64,000 nt of DNA from Diplodia intermedia (lineage: Eukaryota; Ascomycota; Dothideomycetes; Botryosphaeriales; Botryosphaeriaceae). The notes below the pieces were generated by a model that was given only the letters and a program-made list of their open reading frames with translations, was not told the origin of the DNA and made no database searches. Positions within the stretch are counted from its first letter, which is position 1. Each line of letters begins with the position of its first letter. The position numbers and the translations under genes are program-made. Where the stretch lies: positions 62,001 through 126,000 of the forward strand of contig JAKEKT010000099.1 in NCBI GenBank assembly GCA_021495925.1. Reading direction: 5' to 3'. This document shows, piece after piece, positions 21,985 through 32,983 of this stretch.

Positions 21985-22011
21985 CAGCAACAGCAGCAGC
22001 AGCAGCAGCAG
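21985..22011. repeat. CAG/CAA trinucleotide tract
   Basis: Nine near-perfect CAG units with one CAA interruption. It is not inside any frame I support as coding. Confidence 0.8.
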
Positions 22012-22434
22012 TACGGCAGCCAGACGGACTCCCATGCAACAGATAAAAGGTTCGGGGCGATGTTGACCAAACAGCTAAACATGGTGGTTTGATGCATTGA
22101 ATGAACCGCCTGGAATCCTGCACGCAAAAGCCCTCCTCCCGTCTCACAACAGCGCACTCATTTAAAAATCGAACATCTATTCCACATTGGACCCTTCTCC
22201 TCGGCCATGAAATCCTCTTTTGCGCCCTCGGATAGAAATCCGAGATTTTTGCCGAGACTGTTTCACCCTGACTCTCCTGACTCGGGGTAGCAACCAACGA
22301 CGCGTGGTGTATTAGCCTCTGTCCTGCCTAGCACGAGATTGCTTTACCCGTTGCCACCAATTGAAAAACGATAAGATCGGCTCGCAAGAGGTTTTAGCTG
22401 ACTTTATTTAGGTAGCACCCCGTTTACCCTACTT

Positions 22435-22480
22435 CTGGTTCCTAGTAGCTGATCACTGGTTCCTGGTACCTGATCCCTGG
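22435..22480. repeat. 21-bp tandem repeat, two diverged units plus partial third
   Basis: CTGGTTCCTAGTAGCTGATCA is followed directly by a copy differing at four positions (CTGGTTCCTGGTACCTGATCC) and by CTGG. Function unknown. Confidence 0.7.
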
Positions 22481-23058
22481 AATTCTAATACATTGCACGC
22501 TTTGGATTTTCCGGCAAATGCTTTTCCCCGGGGGTTTTGGTCGCAACGTCGGTGTTTGCAATAATCAAGCACGACATGAGTTGTCGACCTCTCTTCACCG
22601 TTCATCAAGCCAGTAGTTACGCGTGACACTTACACTCCGTTCCTTACATACCTCTGTTGTGGATGGAATATCTACGCCTCGGTGAAGAAGACTACGCGAA
22701 GCGGTTAGGCCTCCCCCTGGGGTTTGCGGCGGAGACAAGTCCGAAAGCGGAGGCGGGACGAGGTTACAGAAGCCGGGTTGGCTTGGCCAGTCGCCGCACT
22801 AGCTAAATACCCGATCCCCCTTGACAGGGCACAGACGGCGAACGAATCGGCGTCGACGAGGGTAGATCCGACACTGGGCACCTCTTGCACTGTGGGCATG
22901 TATTCCGCCCTTAGCGCAGCCACTGCCCTGGTGTGTGGCCCGGGTGGTTTCTTCAGCCCGTATCGAAAGGTACATCTTCCTCGACGCCAAAAGTGACCCC
23001 GTCCCCACACCTGTTTTTCCATCTTCCGCCCGGCGCCTACCTCCACATCTAAGCAGAG

Positions 23059-24475
23059 ATGCTGTACGATAACTCTCGCTATCTGGTGCTCTGCGTTATC
23101 ATCCTCCTTGTCTCCGGCTATGCTTCTCTGTTCTTGCGCATCTACACCAGGCTTAAGAGAAACGCATGGGGCTGGGATGATTCGGTTGCACTCTTGAGCG
23201 CGGTAGGCATAGCGTTGTCATCTGTCCATGGCCCCCGTTCTGACCTCAACCAAGATCCCGTTCGCATGGCTATGCGCCGAAACCATCGTTGCAGCCAACA
23301 ATGGGCTCGGCGCTCATTCCGAGCACATCACACCCGCCATGCAGACGCAGGCTTATAAGGTATGCATCCGTTTTCTTATTGGTCTTTTTACTGTCGAGCT
23401 AAACATAACCGCAGGCCTTTGTTCTATTCCAAGTGGCTTACTGCACATCAATCATACTAATCAAGCTCAGCATCGCGCTTACCTTTGTCCGCATCATGAC
23501 CGATCAAGTCGTTATTCTCTGGATTCTTAGAATCACGGTTGGACTTTTCATTGCCATTACTACTGCCGTTGCTATCTACTGCATGTTCCAATGCCGCCCG
23601 ATCGCGTATGTCCACAGCCACACCCAGCCGAACGAAGCTAACAGCAGAGTAGTAAGAGCTGGGATCCTACGATCGAGGGGTATTGCGAACCCGCCAATGT
23701 TCTCGCGTCTCTTAGTATGACGGTTACCGTGTGCAGTATCGTCAGCGACCTCATCATCTCCGCACTGTAGGCTGGCTCTCTTCAAGCTGTCCTGAATGAA
23801 CGCTTACAATATCACAGTCCGATCCCGCTACTCTGGAATGTCAAGATCAACAGATACTCCAAGATTGCTGCCGGCTTCCTGCTTTCCCTCGGCTTGTTGT
23901 ATGTGTATCCGCGACCAGGTGACGCCCAATGCTAATCGTTGTAGCGCATGCATTTGTGCCATCGTTCGGCTTTCGTATACTCTGGCGTTGAACGCCACGG
24001 AAGAGTATCTCTTCCAGGTCTACGGCGTAACAGTCTGGTGCTGTACGTAACCCACCGCCTGAAGCCCCCCGCATAACACCAGCATACTGACCGCCATCAT
24101 CTAGTTGCCGAGGTCGGCGTCGCATTGACAGTCGGCTGCCTGAGCGTAAGCATCTCCCCGTTGTTGGTTTCAAGGACGCAAGAGCTGACAGTCCATTTCC
24201 AGACACTCCGTCCGCTCTGCGCCTCGTGCCTGGGCGGCAGCATGAAGAGCACGGGCCGGAGCACGAGTTTCCGCAGCGGCGACAGATACGAGCTGCGGAG
24301 CAAGAACGGCGTCATCCACTCGTCGGTGCAGCACGGCCAGGTGCAGTCGAACGCGACGGCCGTCAGCGACGGCGCCGCCAGCTTCACCGACAACGAAAGC
24401 AACCGCAGCATCCTCGGACCCGCCGACATCCGCGTCATCAAACAGTACCATGTGGACAGCAGATCGGCTGTGTAG
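23059..24475 (+). CDS. Fungal rhodopsin-like 7TM integral membrane protein
   Basis: Plasma-membrane protein of the fungal rhodopsin-domain/PTH11-related superfamily, often treated as putative receptors; ligand unknown. Exons 23059-23202, 23255-23359, 23415-23605, 23653-23766, 23818-23898, 23945-24042, 24105-24145, 24203-24475 give 348 aa. TM1 begins YLVLCVIILLVSGYASLF, followed by the hallmark RIYTRLKRNAWGWDD. Next come IPFAWLCAETIV, LFQVAYCTSIILIKLS, ITVGLFIAITTAVAIYCMF, MTVTVCSIVSDLIISAL, IAAGFLLSLGLFACICAIVR and VYGVTVWCFAEVGVALTVG. The polar cytoplasmic tail ends HVDSRSAV. The acceptor of intron 3 has two candidates a few bases apart. Lysine-retinal binding is not evident, so a light sensor is not implied. 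Confidence 0.85.
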
Positions 24476-25926
24476 CGGGGGAGGGGTGGGGTAATGCTTG
24501 GAAGCCGGGGGCCGCGAGAGTTACAGTTTCATGCGGCGGCGCACAATTTTCCTTATCTTCCTTTTGTCTTGATATCGTAGGTGCAACAAATTCAGCGCGT
24601 TCCAACATGACAGCAACGAGCGGAACCGTTGCCTGGAATTTATAGAATAATCCACATTGCTTCGTTTCTCACTCGCCCTCCCTGCGCATGACTTTGGGGG
24701 GCCTGCATTTTCCTCGCGACGGCTGATCGGCAGAACTCCAAGCCACCTGCCGCATTTGGATCTTCCAACTCTATCGGAAGATCGTCGCGGATGTGCGATG
24801 CGGCCCGGCCCACATGAATCAGTTCAGATCTGTCTGGGATCCACGTCAATGAGAACGAGAGGCGGGGGCGGGAGCATGCATTCCCCGAGCTTCTCGGGAG
24901 GAATCCATGGCTGAGACATCTCCCTGGTCAGCCACAGCCAGCCCCAGAGATGGAAGCGTGCATTTCTTCGACACACACACACACACTCTCTCTCTCTGTC
25001 GACAGATACCTGCCCTATCCTCCACCGCAAAACCGCAACTCTTCGATCCCCCGCAGCCGTCTGTAGTCTAAAACAGCGAGCGGTCTCGTCACCCACCGGC
25101 GAGGAAAACTCGTCCACCACGCTAAGCAGAACTCACTGGAGATATCGCCGAAGGGCGGCTGACGTGCGGATACTTCGATCATCGTCCCAAACCGGTATTT
25201 TTGAGCCCGGCCGACCTCTCGATCCGTGGAGAGCTTGAAGTGATCCTTCTTATGCATACCCCTGGCGTTTACCGTTGGTGGGCGAAGTCGCCTCTGCCAC
25301 AATATCCGGAGCGATGGTAAATGGTCATTGGGGACTAAGATGCTGGAGGATGAAATTGACCTATAGTTCACTGTCAGGGTCACACTGCTGCTTTGATAAA
25401 CGGTCATGCAGGATGGGAGCATAAGTAGAGGAGGCATTCGATATCTTCGTGTTATAGATGATTGAGAAGATTGGTGTCATGGCCGATGTTCTGGCTTGTG
25501 TTGATAAAACCCATTACTCTGCATTATCTGAGGTCCGGACTGTTTATCTTGTGACATTGTGATGCTTTGCTTTCTAATCACGCATGCTCTACTCCTTTCC
25601 TTTCATTCAAGTATGAAAAGTACTTGTCTCAATGGTTGAAATCAACATACAGGAAAAGCCTACTTGTTCTCCATCATACTCAGACGCAAGAAAACATTCA
25701 GATGGTGTTTATGGTAGGTCCTCGTGCTTGCACAAGACGGTAAGCAAGTTATTTAAGCACCGAGAGAAAGTTGAACCAACGGGCTAATCGTTAATTAAAC
25801 TTATAACATTCCATCTTCTCAAGCATAATTAACTTGGAATGGCGATGAAGTAACGGCGTAAACGGCTGAGGCTCAATCACTTTGGATAAATATTCTAAAA
25901 TCTGGCCGCTTAGTAATCAAGCACAT
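24476..25926. other. Intergenic, becoming AT-rich toward the tRNA
   Basis: No supportable gene. A minus-strand frame at 25015-25437 has no domain. From about 25.45 kb to the tRNA the DNA is clearly more AT-rich than the surroundings. Confidence 0.4.
24971..24997. repeat. AC then TC dinucleotide microsatellite
   Basis: Eight AC units pass directly into about six TC units. Confidence 0.85.
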
Positions 25927-26035
25927 GGCGTGGTGCCAGAGTGGTTAATGGGTGAGACTCGAATCCTTCTTTCACGAGAAGCGCATAAGATATCTCATGA
26001 CTTCGGTCGCGCAAGTTCGAATCTTGTCCACGTCG
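25927..26035 (+). tRNA. tRNA-Ser(CGA) with intron
   Basis: The full cloverleaf can be drawn. Acceptor stem GGCGTGG (25927-25933) pairs with CCACGTC (26028-26034), discriminator G. The D arm is CCA...TGG with GTGGTTAA in the loop. Anticodon stem TGAGA (25953-25957) pairs with TCTCA (25993-25997). The loop gives anticodon CGA at 25960-25962, reading UCG. A 28-base intron (25964-25991) sits one base 3' of the anticodon, the standard eukaryotic position. The long variable arm GAC-TTCG-GTC identifies a class II serine tRNA. T stem-loop GCAAG-TTCGAAT-CTTGT. No encoded CCA, as expected in a eukaryote. Confidence 0.88.
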
Positions 26036-26731
26036 CATAAAACCGATCTTTTTGTCTTTTTGCCAAACGGTTCGAGAAGTTATTCAAAGGCTCGACGTCT
26101 AGGCTACTGGCGTTCACTCGTGGCCAATTGGCGTTTCTCAAAAGCCGAGGAACGAAAGAGCCCGAGAGGCAGCAATCCAACCAATTGAATACGAGATGCG
26201 CCGGCGGATGTCTTTCCCCCATCTGCAACGTACCCGGCGCTTGATTAGCAATGTAGCACGCGGTTATCTGCACACGCCGTCCCCCGACCCCCGACCCCCC
26301 TTCCTGGGCAAAAAGTAGACGCTGAATCGCCGTGTGCCTCGGCACTTTTTCTCCAGGGTCTCGCTGGGCCCACTTTCCCTGGCCCTGATTACGAATAGTC
26401 AGCCTGACCTCGGACGAAACGCCGCATGAGCTTTACGTGCGAGAGAGTACAGTAGGCTGCAGCGCGGAGCTAACGCGGGGGGGAGAGGTGACTTCAAAAA
26501 GGCGATGCCTGGCACTTTTTTTCCAGGTACTCCCTCGTGCCTCAACCAACCCGCAACTTTCGCTACGATACCCGGGAGGTTTCCCTTTTTTTTTTTACGC
26601 AGTTCCCATCTTCTGCTTCCCCGCGTCCCCAGCAACGGCAATCACGACAAGACAACAGACCAGAAAAAAAAAGAGAGAGAGAGAGAGAAAACACCACACT
26701 CACACTCACACCCACCACCACAACCGCCACC
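26036..26731. other. Intergenic and promoter of the Old Yellow Enzyme gene
   Basis: No gene supported. The leader just before the OYE start carries a purine run (A and AG repeats, about 26665-26690) and CAC-rich sequence, a composition common in fungal 5'-UTRs. Pol III termination could use T runs after the tRNA, e.g. TTTTTGTCTTTTT near 26048-26060. Confidence 0.4.
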
Positions 26732-28008
26732 ATGCCCGCCCCCGCCGAAAACACCAAACTCTTCACCCCCCTCGCCATCGGGCCATCCCAGCTCGCCCAC
26801 CGCATCGCCATGGCGCCGCTGACGCGCTTCCGCGCCTCCCCCACGCACGTCCCGGCCGCCGACCTCGCCGCCGCCTACTACGCCCAGCGCGCCTGCGTCC
26901 CCGGGACCCTCATCATCGCCGAGGCGACGTACGCGTCCTACGCCGGCGCCGGGTACGCCAACGTGCCGGGGCTGTACACCGCCGAGCAGCTCGCCGAGTG
27001 GAAGAAGATCACGGACGCGGTGCACGCCAAGGGGTGCGCGATCTGGTGCCAGATCTGGGCGCTGGGCCGGGTGGCGCGGCCGGTGGGCGGCGAGAAGGCG
27101 CCGACGTGGGACGGGGGGTATGCGTACGACGAGCGGCTGGTGTCGGCGAGCGCGGTGCCGGCGGGCGAGGGGTACGGGGTGCCGCGCGCGATGGGCGAGG
27201 AGGAGGTTTGGGGCGCGGTGGGGGATTTTGCGCGGGCGGCGAGGAATGCGGTCGAGGTGGCCGGGTTTGATGGCGTGGAGATTCATGGGGCGCATGGGTG
27301 AGTTTGTTTTTTTTTTGGGTTTCTTTTCGTTTCTTCTCTCGCTCTCTGACACCACCGACCAGCTACCTCGTCGACCAATTCACCCAGGACACGTGCAACA
27401 AGCGCACCGACGCGTGGGGCGGCAGCATCGAGAAGCGCTCGCGCTTCGCGCTGGAAGTGTGCGCCGCCGTCAGCGCCGCCATCGGGCCCGACCGGCTGGG
27501 CATCCGGCTGAGCCCGTGGAACACGGTGCAGGGCATGCGCATGGCGGACCCGGTGGCGCAGTTCACGCACCTGATCACGCAGCTCTCGGCGCAGAAGCTC
27601 GCGTACCTGCACCTCGTCGAGCCGCGCGTCCACGGCGTCCTCGACAAGAAGCCGCCGCCGGGCGAGAACCTGGATTTCGCCCTGCGCGCGTGGGGCCGCG
27701 ACCGCCCCGTCCTCATCGCCGGCGGCTACACCCCCGAGCTCGCGGTCGAGGCTGTGGAGAAGACGTACAAGGACTACGACGCCGTGATTGTGTTTGGCCG
27801 CAGGTTTATCAGCACGCCCGACCTCGTCTACCGCCTCAAGAAGGGGATCGAGTGGGCCCCGTATGATCGCAACAGCTTCTATATCGATCAGCGCGTCCAG
27901 AAGGATATCGCAAAGGGCTATGTCGATTACCCCTTCTCCGACGAGTTTGTCGCCGAGTTTGGCCCTCAGGAGGAGCTGCCGGCGGCGGCCCCGGCGGCGA
28001 GGTTGTAG
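26732..28008 (+). CDS. Old Yellow Enzyme family NADPH dehydrogenase (flavin oxidoreductase)
   Basis: FMN-dependent ene-reductase acting on activated C=C bonds, cytosolic. Two exons, 26732-27297 and 27363-28008, give 403 aa, normal length. Start in a CCACCATG context. The TIM barrel opens LFTPLAIGPSQLAHRIAMAP. Then come IIAEATYASYAGAGY, CQIWALGRVARP, and the catalytic pair in VEIHGAHGYLVDQF, an H-x2-H version of the usual H-x2-N. Next are CNKRTDAWGGSIEKRSRF, GIRLSPWNTVQGM, and the phosphate-binding end IAGGYTPE...VIVFGRRFISTPDL. The C-terminal Ala-rich tail is unremarkable. Some homologues act in alkaloid pathways; the physiological substrate here is unknown. Confidence 0.93.
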
Positions 28009-28697
28009 ATGTTGGGCCTTGTTAGTTAGTTACGCATTGGTGGAGTTTTTGGGAGTTTGTGCGGTGGTAGAGATTGTCCTTTTTCGAAGAGATGAGACTT
28101 GCTTTTGGTAGAATGCTCAAGACTTATGAACAAGGTTTTACATTACATCACTCCCTCTTTCTCTCTCTATATATCTTCAAAGGTTTGGGCAGGAAGTTTA
28201 GCTGCACTAGAATGTTTGCCGTGCATACGCAGCCTTGCACCCTGCAAAAGGAAACAGCAGTGTTCCTGACGTACACGGACCGATTGGAAGTACACTTGAG
28301 AGATGCAGAGCAAAACGAAAGTCGAGCCATGTCGACCGGCAGGGTTTGGCCCGTTTTGTGGGGATAATTATGTGCAATATATCTCACCACCACCCGTAGA
28401 GTGTGATGTCCCAGTACTTCGGCCGAGGGACGTGAAGTTTCTTATCCAAATAGAGTGCAATAGTCAAGTTTGAGCTGGAGGAGTAAAGGCAATGAAAAGC
28501 TTGTAAAAGAACTACGAACGAAGCAGTTCCTGTTCAATCGAGTAAAGCACTTGCAGAAAACCGCATAAAAACAGACCATTAATATCCCCATCATGTCCAA
28601 TCATCTCTTAACGTTGGTTTAATTACATTCATATTTACACACCACGTCGTCATTTCATACATGCACATAACAAAACGGCTCCATCAACCATCCCGCC
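28009..28697. other. Intergenic between convergent genes
   Basis: It holds the 3' flanks of the OYE gene and of the minus-strand secreted-protein gene. No protein-like frame. T/A-rich sequence around 28600-28660 may contain the poly(A) site of the latter. Confidence 0.4.
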
Positions 28698-30569
28698 TCA
28701 CTCCACCTCAAACGACAGCACAAGGTTCGGCGTGCCCTCAAAGCCCTCGGGCATGTAATAAGTAAAGTTCCAGAACTCGAAATCGCTGTGCACAACGTCA
28801 TCGTCAGCAAAGCACGAATAAAAAGAGGGGGAGGGGAAAGCGCCACTCCCCAAAAAGAGAGAGAGCGAAAAAAAAAAGAGCGAAAAAAAAAAGTCATCAC
28901 TCACTTCACCGTCTCCCCCGCGCCCCCATACGCGCCCTGAAAAGCGACATCAAACGTCAAATCCGCATTCCCCCCAACCGTCACACCCACGCCCTTGACG
29001 TCTTCCCACCCCGCTACATCCGGCACGCCCTTTGCCTTGCCCACCATGAAGCTGAAGACGGAGCCGGGCCCGCCGCGCGGATACGTCAGGTTCAGCACGC
29101 CGGGGCGCACGTCGGCGACCAGGGCGGCCTCGGTCGAGTACCACTTGAGCCAGCCGACCTCCAACCGATCGTCGTCGGCGGCATTCGCGTTCCACTGCAC
29201 GACGGCCGGGCTCCACGTGTTGGGGTTCAGGGCGGGGCCGCCGAGCTGCGTCTCGGCGAAGGTCGAGGCGCCGATGGTGATGCGGGGCGCGAGCCAGGCC
29301 GAGATGTTGCGAGGATACGTATCGTACGGGGGCGAGAACGCGCTCGTCTCAACAACAGTCTCGCCGTCGAACGACGTCAGGCGGTCCACCGCGGCGGCGG
29401 GCACGACGGCGTTGTGGAAGGGCGCCATGATGGCGATGAGCGGGGCGTATGCGTAGTCGCCGCTGTGGCCCATGGCGTAGGGCTTGTCGATGAGGGGGCT
29501 GCGCTCGCGGCCGACGAGGTTCCAGATGTGCAGGGCGAGGATGGACAGGTAGCGCGTCATGTCGAAGCCGTAGGTGCGGTCCCACGGGCCCGCGCTGTTC
29601 TTCAGGCCCGCGTGGTAGAGCTGCGTCACGCTCGTCCACGTCGAGCGCAGCATGCGCGGGCCCTCGCGGCCCATGACGGAGGACGAGGACGACGAGCCGT
29701 TGGACGCCGCTCCCGGCATGTAGCGGGCCCACAGCGACAGCGCGTACATGGAGACGCCGGCGTAGGTGCCGCTGTTGAACTCGGCCAGCGTGTCGGCGCG
29801 GTCGAACAGGTCGACGACGTCCTGGGCGTAGGCCTCGCCGGCGGCCGTCATGTTGGCGTCGCCGAGGCGGCGGCCGGTCCAGCCGCTGACGAAGGCGCGC
29901 ATGATGGACGGGTTGCTGTAGGCCGGGTACAGGTTGTCGCCGTCGACGCCGCCGACGCGGTAGCTGTCGCCGACCGTGTTGTTGCGCAGCGACTCGAGCA
30001 TCAGCGCGGCGACGTCGGGCGTGATCAGGTGCGCGAAGTCCTCGAGGCCTTGGATGAATGCGGTGCCGATGAAGCCGCGCCAGTTGGGGTCCCAGCTGTC
30101 GTAGATGGAGGCCGGGTACGCGGCGCTGCCGACGGTGGGCTCCTCGGGGTATTTCTGGTAGGTGCCGTACCTGGCGTGCAGGCTTGTCAGATGTGGAAGG
30201 TTGATGAAACGGGGGAAGGAAATCTCACCATTGGTCCTCCGGGTTCTTGAACTGGCCGGCAATGACGTTCCTGATGATGTGCATGGCCTCTTCGACATCA
30301 CTGCCCTCGTTCCTCGCCAGCAGTCCAATCGCGTACCACGCCGACGCACGGGTTTCGTGGTTCAGCGACGTCTGCGTGCCCTGGGACACATCGTACAAGT
30401 AATGGGCGTCGGCATCGTACAGGCTGTCCAGCCAGGACATGGACTGGTTGAACATGTCCTGGGCGCCGGCCGGGAGGGTCGAAACGAACGACGCGGCGCA
30501 TGACTGCACTGCGCCGAGGAGCAGGAGTGGGAGAAGGCTCCGCCGACGGGAATGCGAAGCAGCAATCAT
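28698..30569 (-). CDS. Secreted protein of unknown function, possible alpha/alpha-toroid fold
   Basis: Exons 30569-30229, 30170-28905 and 28785-28698 give 564 aa. The N-terminus has a twin-Arg-like start then LLPLLLLGAVQSCAA, a signal peptide with likely cleavage near residue 26, so secretion is expected. Several Asn-X-Ser/Thr sites occur (NQSMS, NNTVG, NMTAA, NGSSS). The middle is helix-rich with repeated aromatic/acidic motifs (MSWLDSLYDADAHYLYD, ETRASAWYAIGLLAR, SIYDSWDPNWRGFIG, SGTYAGVSMYALSLWARY), reminiscent of six-hairpin glycosidase or lyase toroids. The C-terminal third looks beta-rich and ends FWNFTYYMPEGFEGTP. I do not recognise the family; glycoside activity is a guess from fold texture. 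A short Ser tract (NGSSSSSSV) lies around the middle. Confidence 0.85.
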
Positions 30570-31177
30570 CTTGTCTTTCCGGAGAGAGGGGGCCGGAAAG
30601 AAGACAAGAGGAGAAGCTGGCAGACAGGCGTCAACGGAGCCTGGTATTTATATTAGCATGATTAGTTCGAAGAAATCTCCGGGGCCAATATGCAAGGTGA
30701 TAGAGTGGTGCCTGCCAAGGAGGCGAAGCGGCATTGGCAAATGCGGGGGAGCCTATCAGAACGCCCGGCCATCTCGGTGATGTCGGGGGAAGGCCGACAT
30801 GGGGTGAGCCGCCTCGTCTTCACCGCCACTGACGAGAGAAGAGGCGAAAGCCCGAAAGAACCGGGGCGTGTGGCGTTGTTGTTGGCGGGGTTGATAAGAG
30901 TAGCGCAGTAATCTCCCCCGTCGGCAAAAGGAAGCGATATCGGGCTGGATCCCAGTGCGTCGGGTAGCGGGAGGGCGGTGCGTGGCAGCTGCCGAATTCA
31001 GATGTAGATTCACATGCCATCATTAAATCCACGCAGTCACCAAAACACTTCAACATTACAATCACATTATTTACCAGTTACACGCGTCGGGTATCCAATC
31101 CAATCCAATCCAATCCAACACCGCCACCGTCGTCCAATCACTTCACGCTCGAAACAGAAGGAGAAAAAAAAAACCCT
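30570..31177. other. Intergenic; promoter of the secreted-protein gene
   Basis: No gene supported. It contains the TCCAA pentanucleotide repeat at 31094-31118, 60 bp past the permease stop. Confidence 0.4.
31094..31118. repeat. TCCAA pentanucleotide repeat, five units
   Basis: Five perfect TCCAA units in tandem; each overlap also creates a CCAAT string. It lies in the 3' flank of the permease. Confidence 0.85.
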
Positions 31178-32983
31178 TCAGTGACCCGCACCCTCCTCAC
31201 CCCCCTCCTTCGCCGTCACGACAACGCCCCTCAGCACCGCCTCGGCCGCCTCCTTCTTGGCCTCATCATCCTCCTTCGCCCGCGCCATCTTCTCGGTAAA
31301 CCTCGCGCCCGCCACAAACCACCACGTCAGCGCGATGATGCCGATGCCGCCGACGCACACGCACGTGTAGTTCATGCTCTCCGCATCCACCGGCATGACG
31401 TAGGGGAAAGAGAAGAAGACGATGGCGAACACCAGCCACGCGACGGCGACGGCGTTGACGACCAACCCTTTGGCGGCGCCCATGTGGAACTTGCCTCGGA
31501 CCAGGACCCGGCGGCGCTGCAGCAGGTTGGTGGCGAGCGGGACGAGGTAGGCGATGTTGTTGATGGTGACGGCGGAGCCCAGCATGGCGTTGAAGGCGGT
31601 GCTACTCCCCAAGTACAGGCAGCCCAGGGCGGCGCAGCACGCGGTGACGAGCAGCTGGGCGTTGAAGGGCACGCCGAAGCGCGCGCTGACGCGCGACAGC
31701 GCCCGCGACCACGGCAGCCCGGCGTCGCGCGCGAACGCCCACACGACGCGCGACGTGCTGAGCTGCGAGCCGACCATGCACGGGCCGAGGGCGACCCACA
31801 GCAGGAAGACGAGGGCGAAGGCGCCGCCGGTCGAGCTGGTGGCCTGCCGGAACAGCTCCGCGAGCGGCAGCCCCGTCGACGTGTCGGCGAGGGCGGCGTA
31901 GTCCTGGACCGAGAACATGAGCGCGACCAGGTAGGTGAGGCCGGTGACGAGGGCGATGGCGAGCGTGATGAGCAGCGCGAGCGGCGCGTTGCGCGACGGG
32001 TCCGGCATCTCCTCCGTGATGTGCGTGATGCCGTCGAGCCCGCCGAGCGAGTACAGCGGGTTGACGAGCCCGGTGATGAAGCAGATGGCGGGCGAGTGCC
32101 ACCCCGTGTTGTTGACCCAGGTGCGGAACACGAACTCGGCGCTGTTGTGGCGCGGCGCGCACGCCGCCACGGTGACCATGAGCACGAACCACGCGAGCTG
32201 CAGGTAGAAGAGCGAGAAGCGGTTGAGCGCCGGGATGAGGCGGTTGCCGAAGAGCACGATGCTGGCCGTGGCGAGGTTGGTGATCTGGTACACGACGAAG
32301 GTCATCCACGCTTCGATGACGAGCTCGCGGCGGTACAGGGCGATGAGCGCCATGAAGTTTTGCGCGTACACGAGGTTGGTCGACGCGGTCGTGAAGATCC
32401 AGCCGCAGCAGCTCCACCACCCCGTGATGAAGGAGAGGAAGCCGCTGTGCTTGCGCGGCGCGATGGCGGCCACCCAGTGGTACTGTTTCCCCGTCAGCTT
32501 CCGCTCTCGTTGCGGCTACAGATCGCAACGCACCATGCCGCCCTCGGTGGGATACGCCGACACGAACTCGGCCAGGGAGGCGCCCAGGAAGCATTGCAGA
32601 ATCCACACCAGGATGAAGCCGTAGATGACGGCGCCGGGCCCGCCCGCATTGATCTCGGTGATGAGCCTTCGAGGGAGTCAGCGACCGACTGGATACACGA
32701 TGCACCGAGGGACAATCTCACCCAAGACCCAGGCCGGTCCAAGAAATGGTCGTGGTGGAAGCCAAGCCGATCAAGCTCCAAACAGTAAAGTGGCGCTTGA
32801 GCTCCTGCTCGTGGCCCCTGCAAGCCGCACATGTCAGCAAAGAGCCGCATCCGTCTCCGTTGCTTGGACACTTGCTCACATCTGCTGCAGCCGCAATTGA
32901 TCGGCATCGTGCGCGTCCACCGACACCGCCTTGGCCGCAGCCGGAGCCTTGGACTCGGCCGCTTCCTTGGAATGCTCGACCAT
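31178..32983 (-). CDS. APC-superfamily amino-acid/GABA-type permease
   Basis: Plasma-membrane proton-coupled uptake permease of the fungal ACT/GABA-choline subfamily. Exons 32983-32880, 32817-32722, 32666-32534, 32482-31178 give 545 aa with about 12 TM helices. The hydrophilic N-terminus MVEHSKEAAESKAPAAAK precedes the signature RHFTVWSLIGLASTTTISW and INAGGPGAVIYGFILVW, SLAEFVSAYPTEGGMYHW. Later come GWHSPAICFITGLVNPLYSL, the conserved HITEEMPDPSRNAP and SRVVWAFARDAGLPWS. The tail is charged (FTEKMARAKEDDEAKKEA), possibly a ubiquitylation target. The exact substrate (GABA, amino acids, choline or polyamine) is not decided by sequence. It lies 608 bp downstream of the secreted-protein start, same strand. 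Confidence 0.92.

Larger units (their letters stand above)
21376..23058. other. Intergenic with simple repeats
   Basis: No supportable gene. It contains the CAG tract at 21985-22011 and a short tandem repeat at 22435-22480. The minus-strand frame at 22705-23046 has no recognised domain. The last few hundred bases form the promoter of the 7TM gene. Confidence 0.4.

Noticed and set aside
23059..24475. Light-sensing opsin
   Set aside because: No retinal-binding Lys context in the last helix was seen; the WGWDD motif fits the non-opsin fungal rhodopsin-domain family.
26437..27270. Alternative plus-strand frame overlapping the OYE gene
   Set aside because: Arg-rich nonsense composition; the overlapping frame encodes a complete flavin barrel.
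2194..28008. Complete secondary-metabolite gene cluster
   Set aside because: No PKS, NRPS, terpene synthase or DMAT synthase motif was seen in any frame; reported only as a backbone-less group.
29414..30250. 278-codon plus-strand frame opposite the secreted protein
   Set aside because: Low-complexity Val/Gly/Asp/Arg translation, a shadow of the opposite gene.
31181..32788. 535-codon plus-strand frame opposite the permease
   Set aside because: Arg/Asp/Glu-rich shadow of GC-rich coding DNA; the permease on the minus strand has clear family motifs and splice sites.
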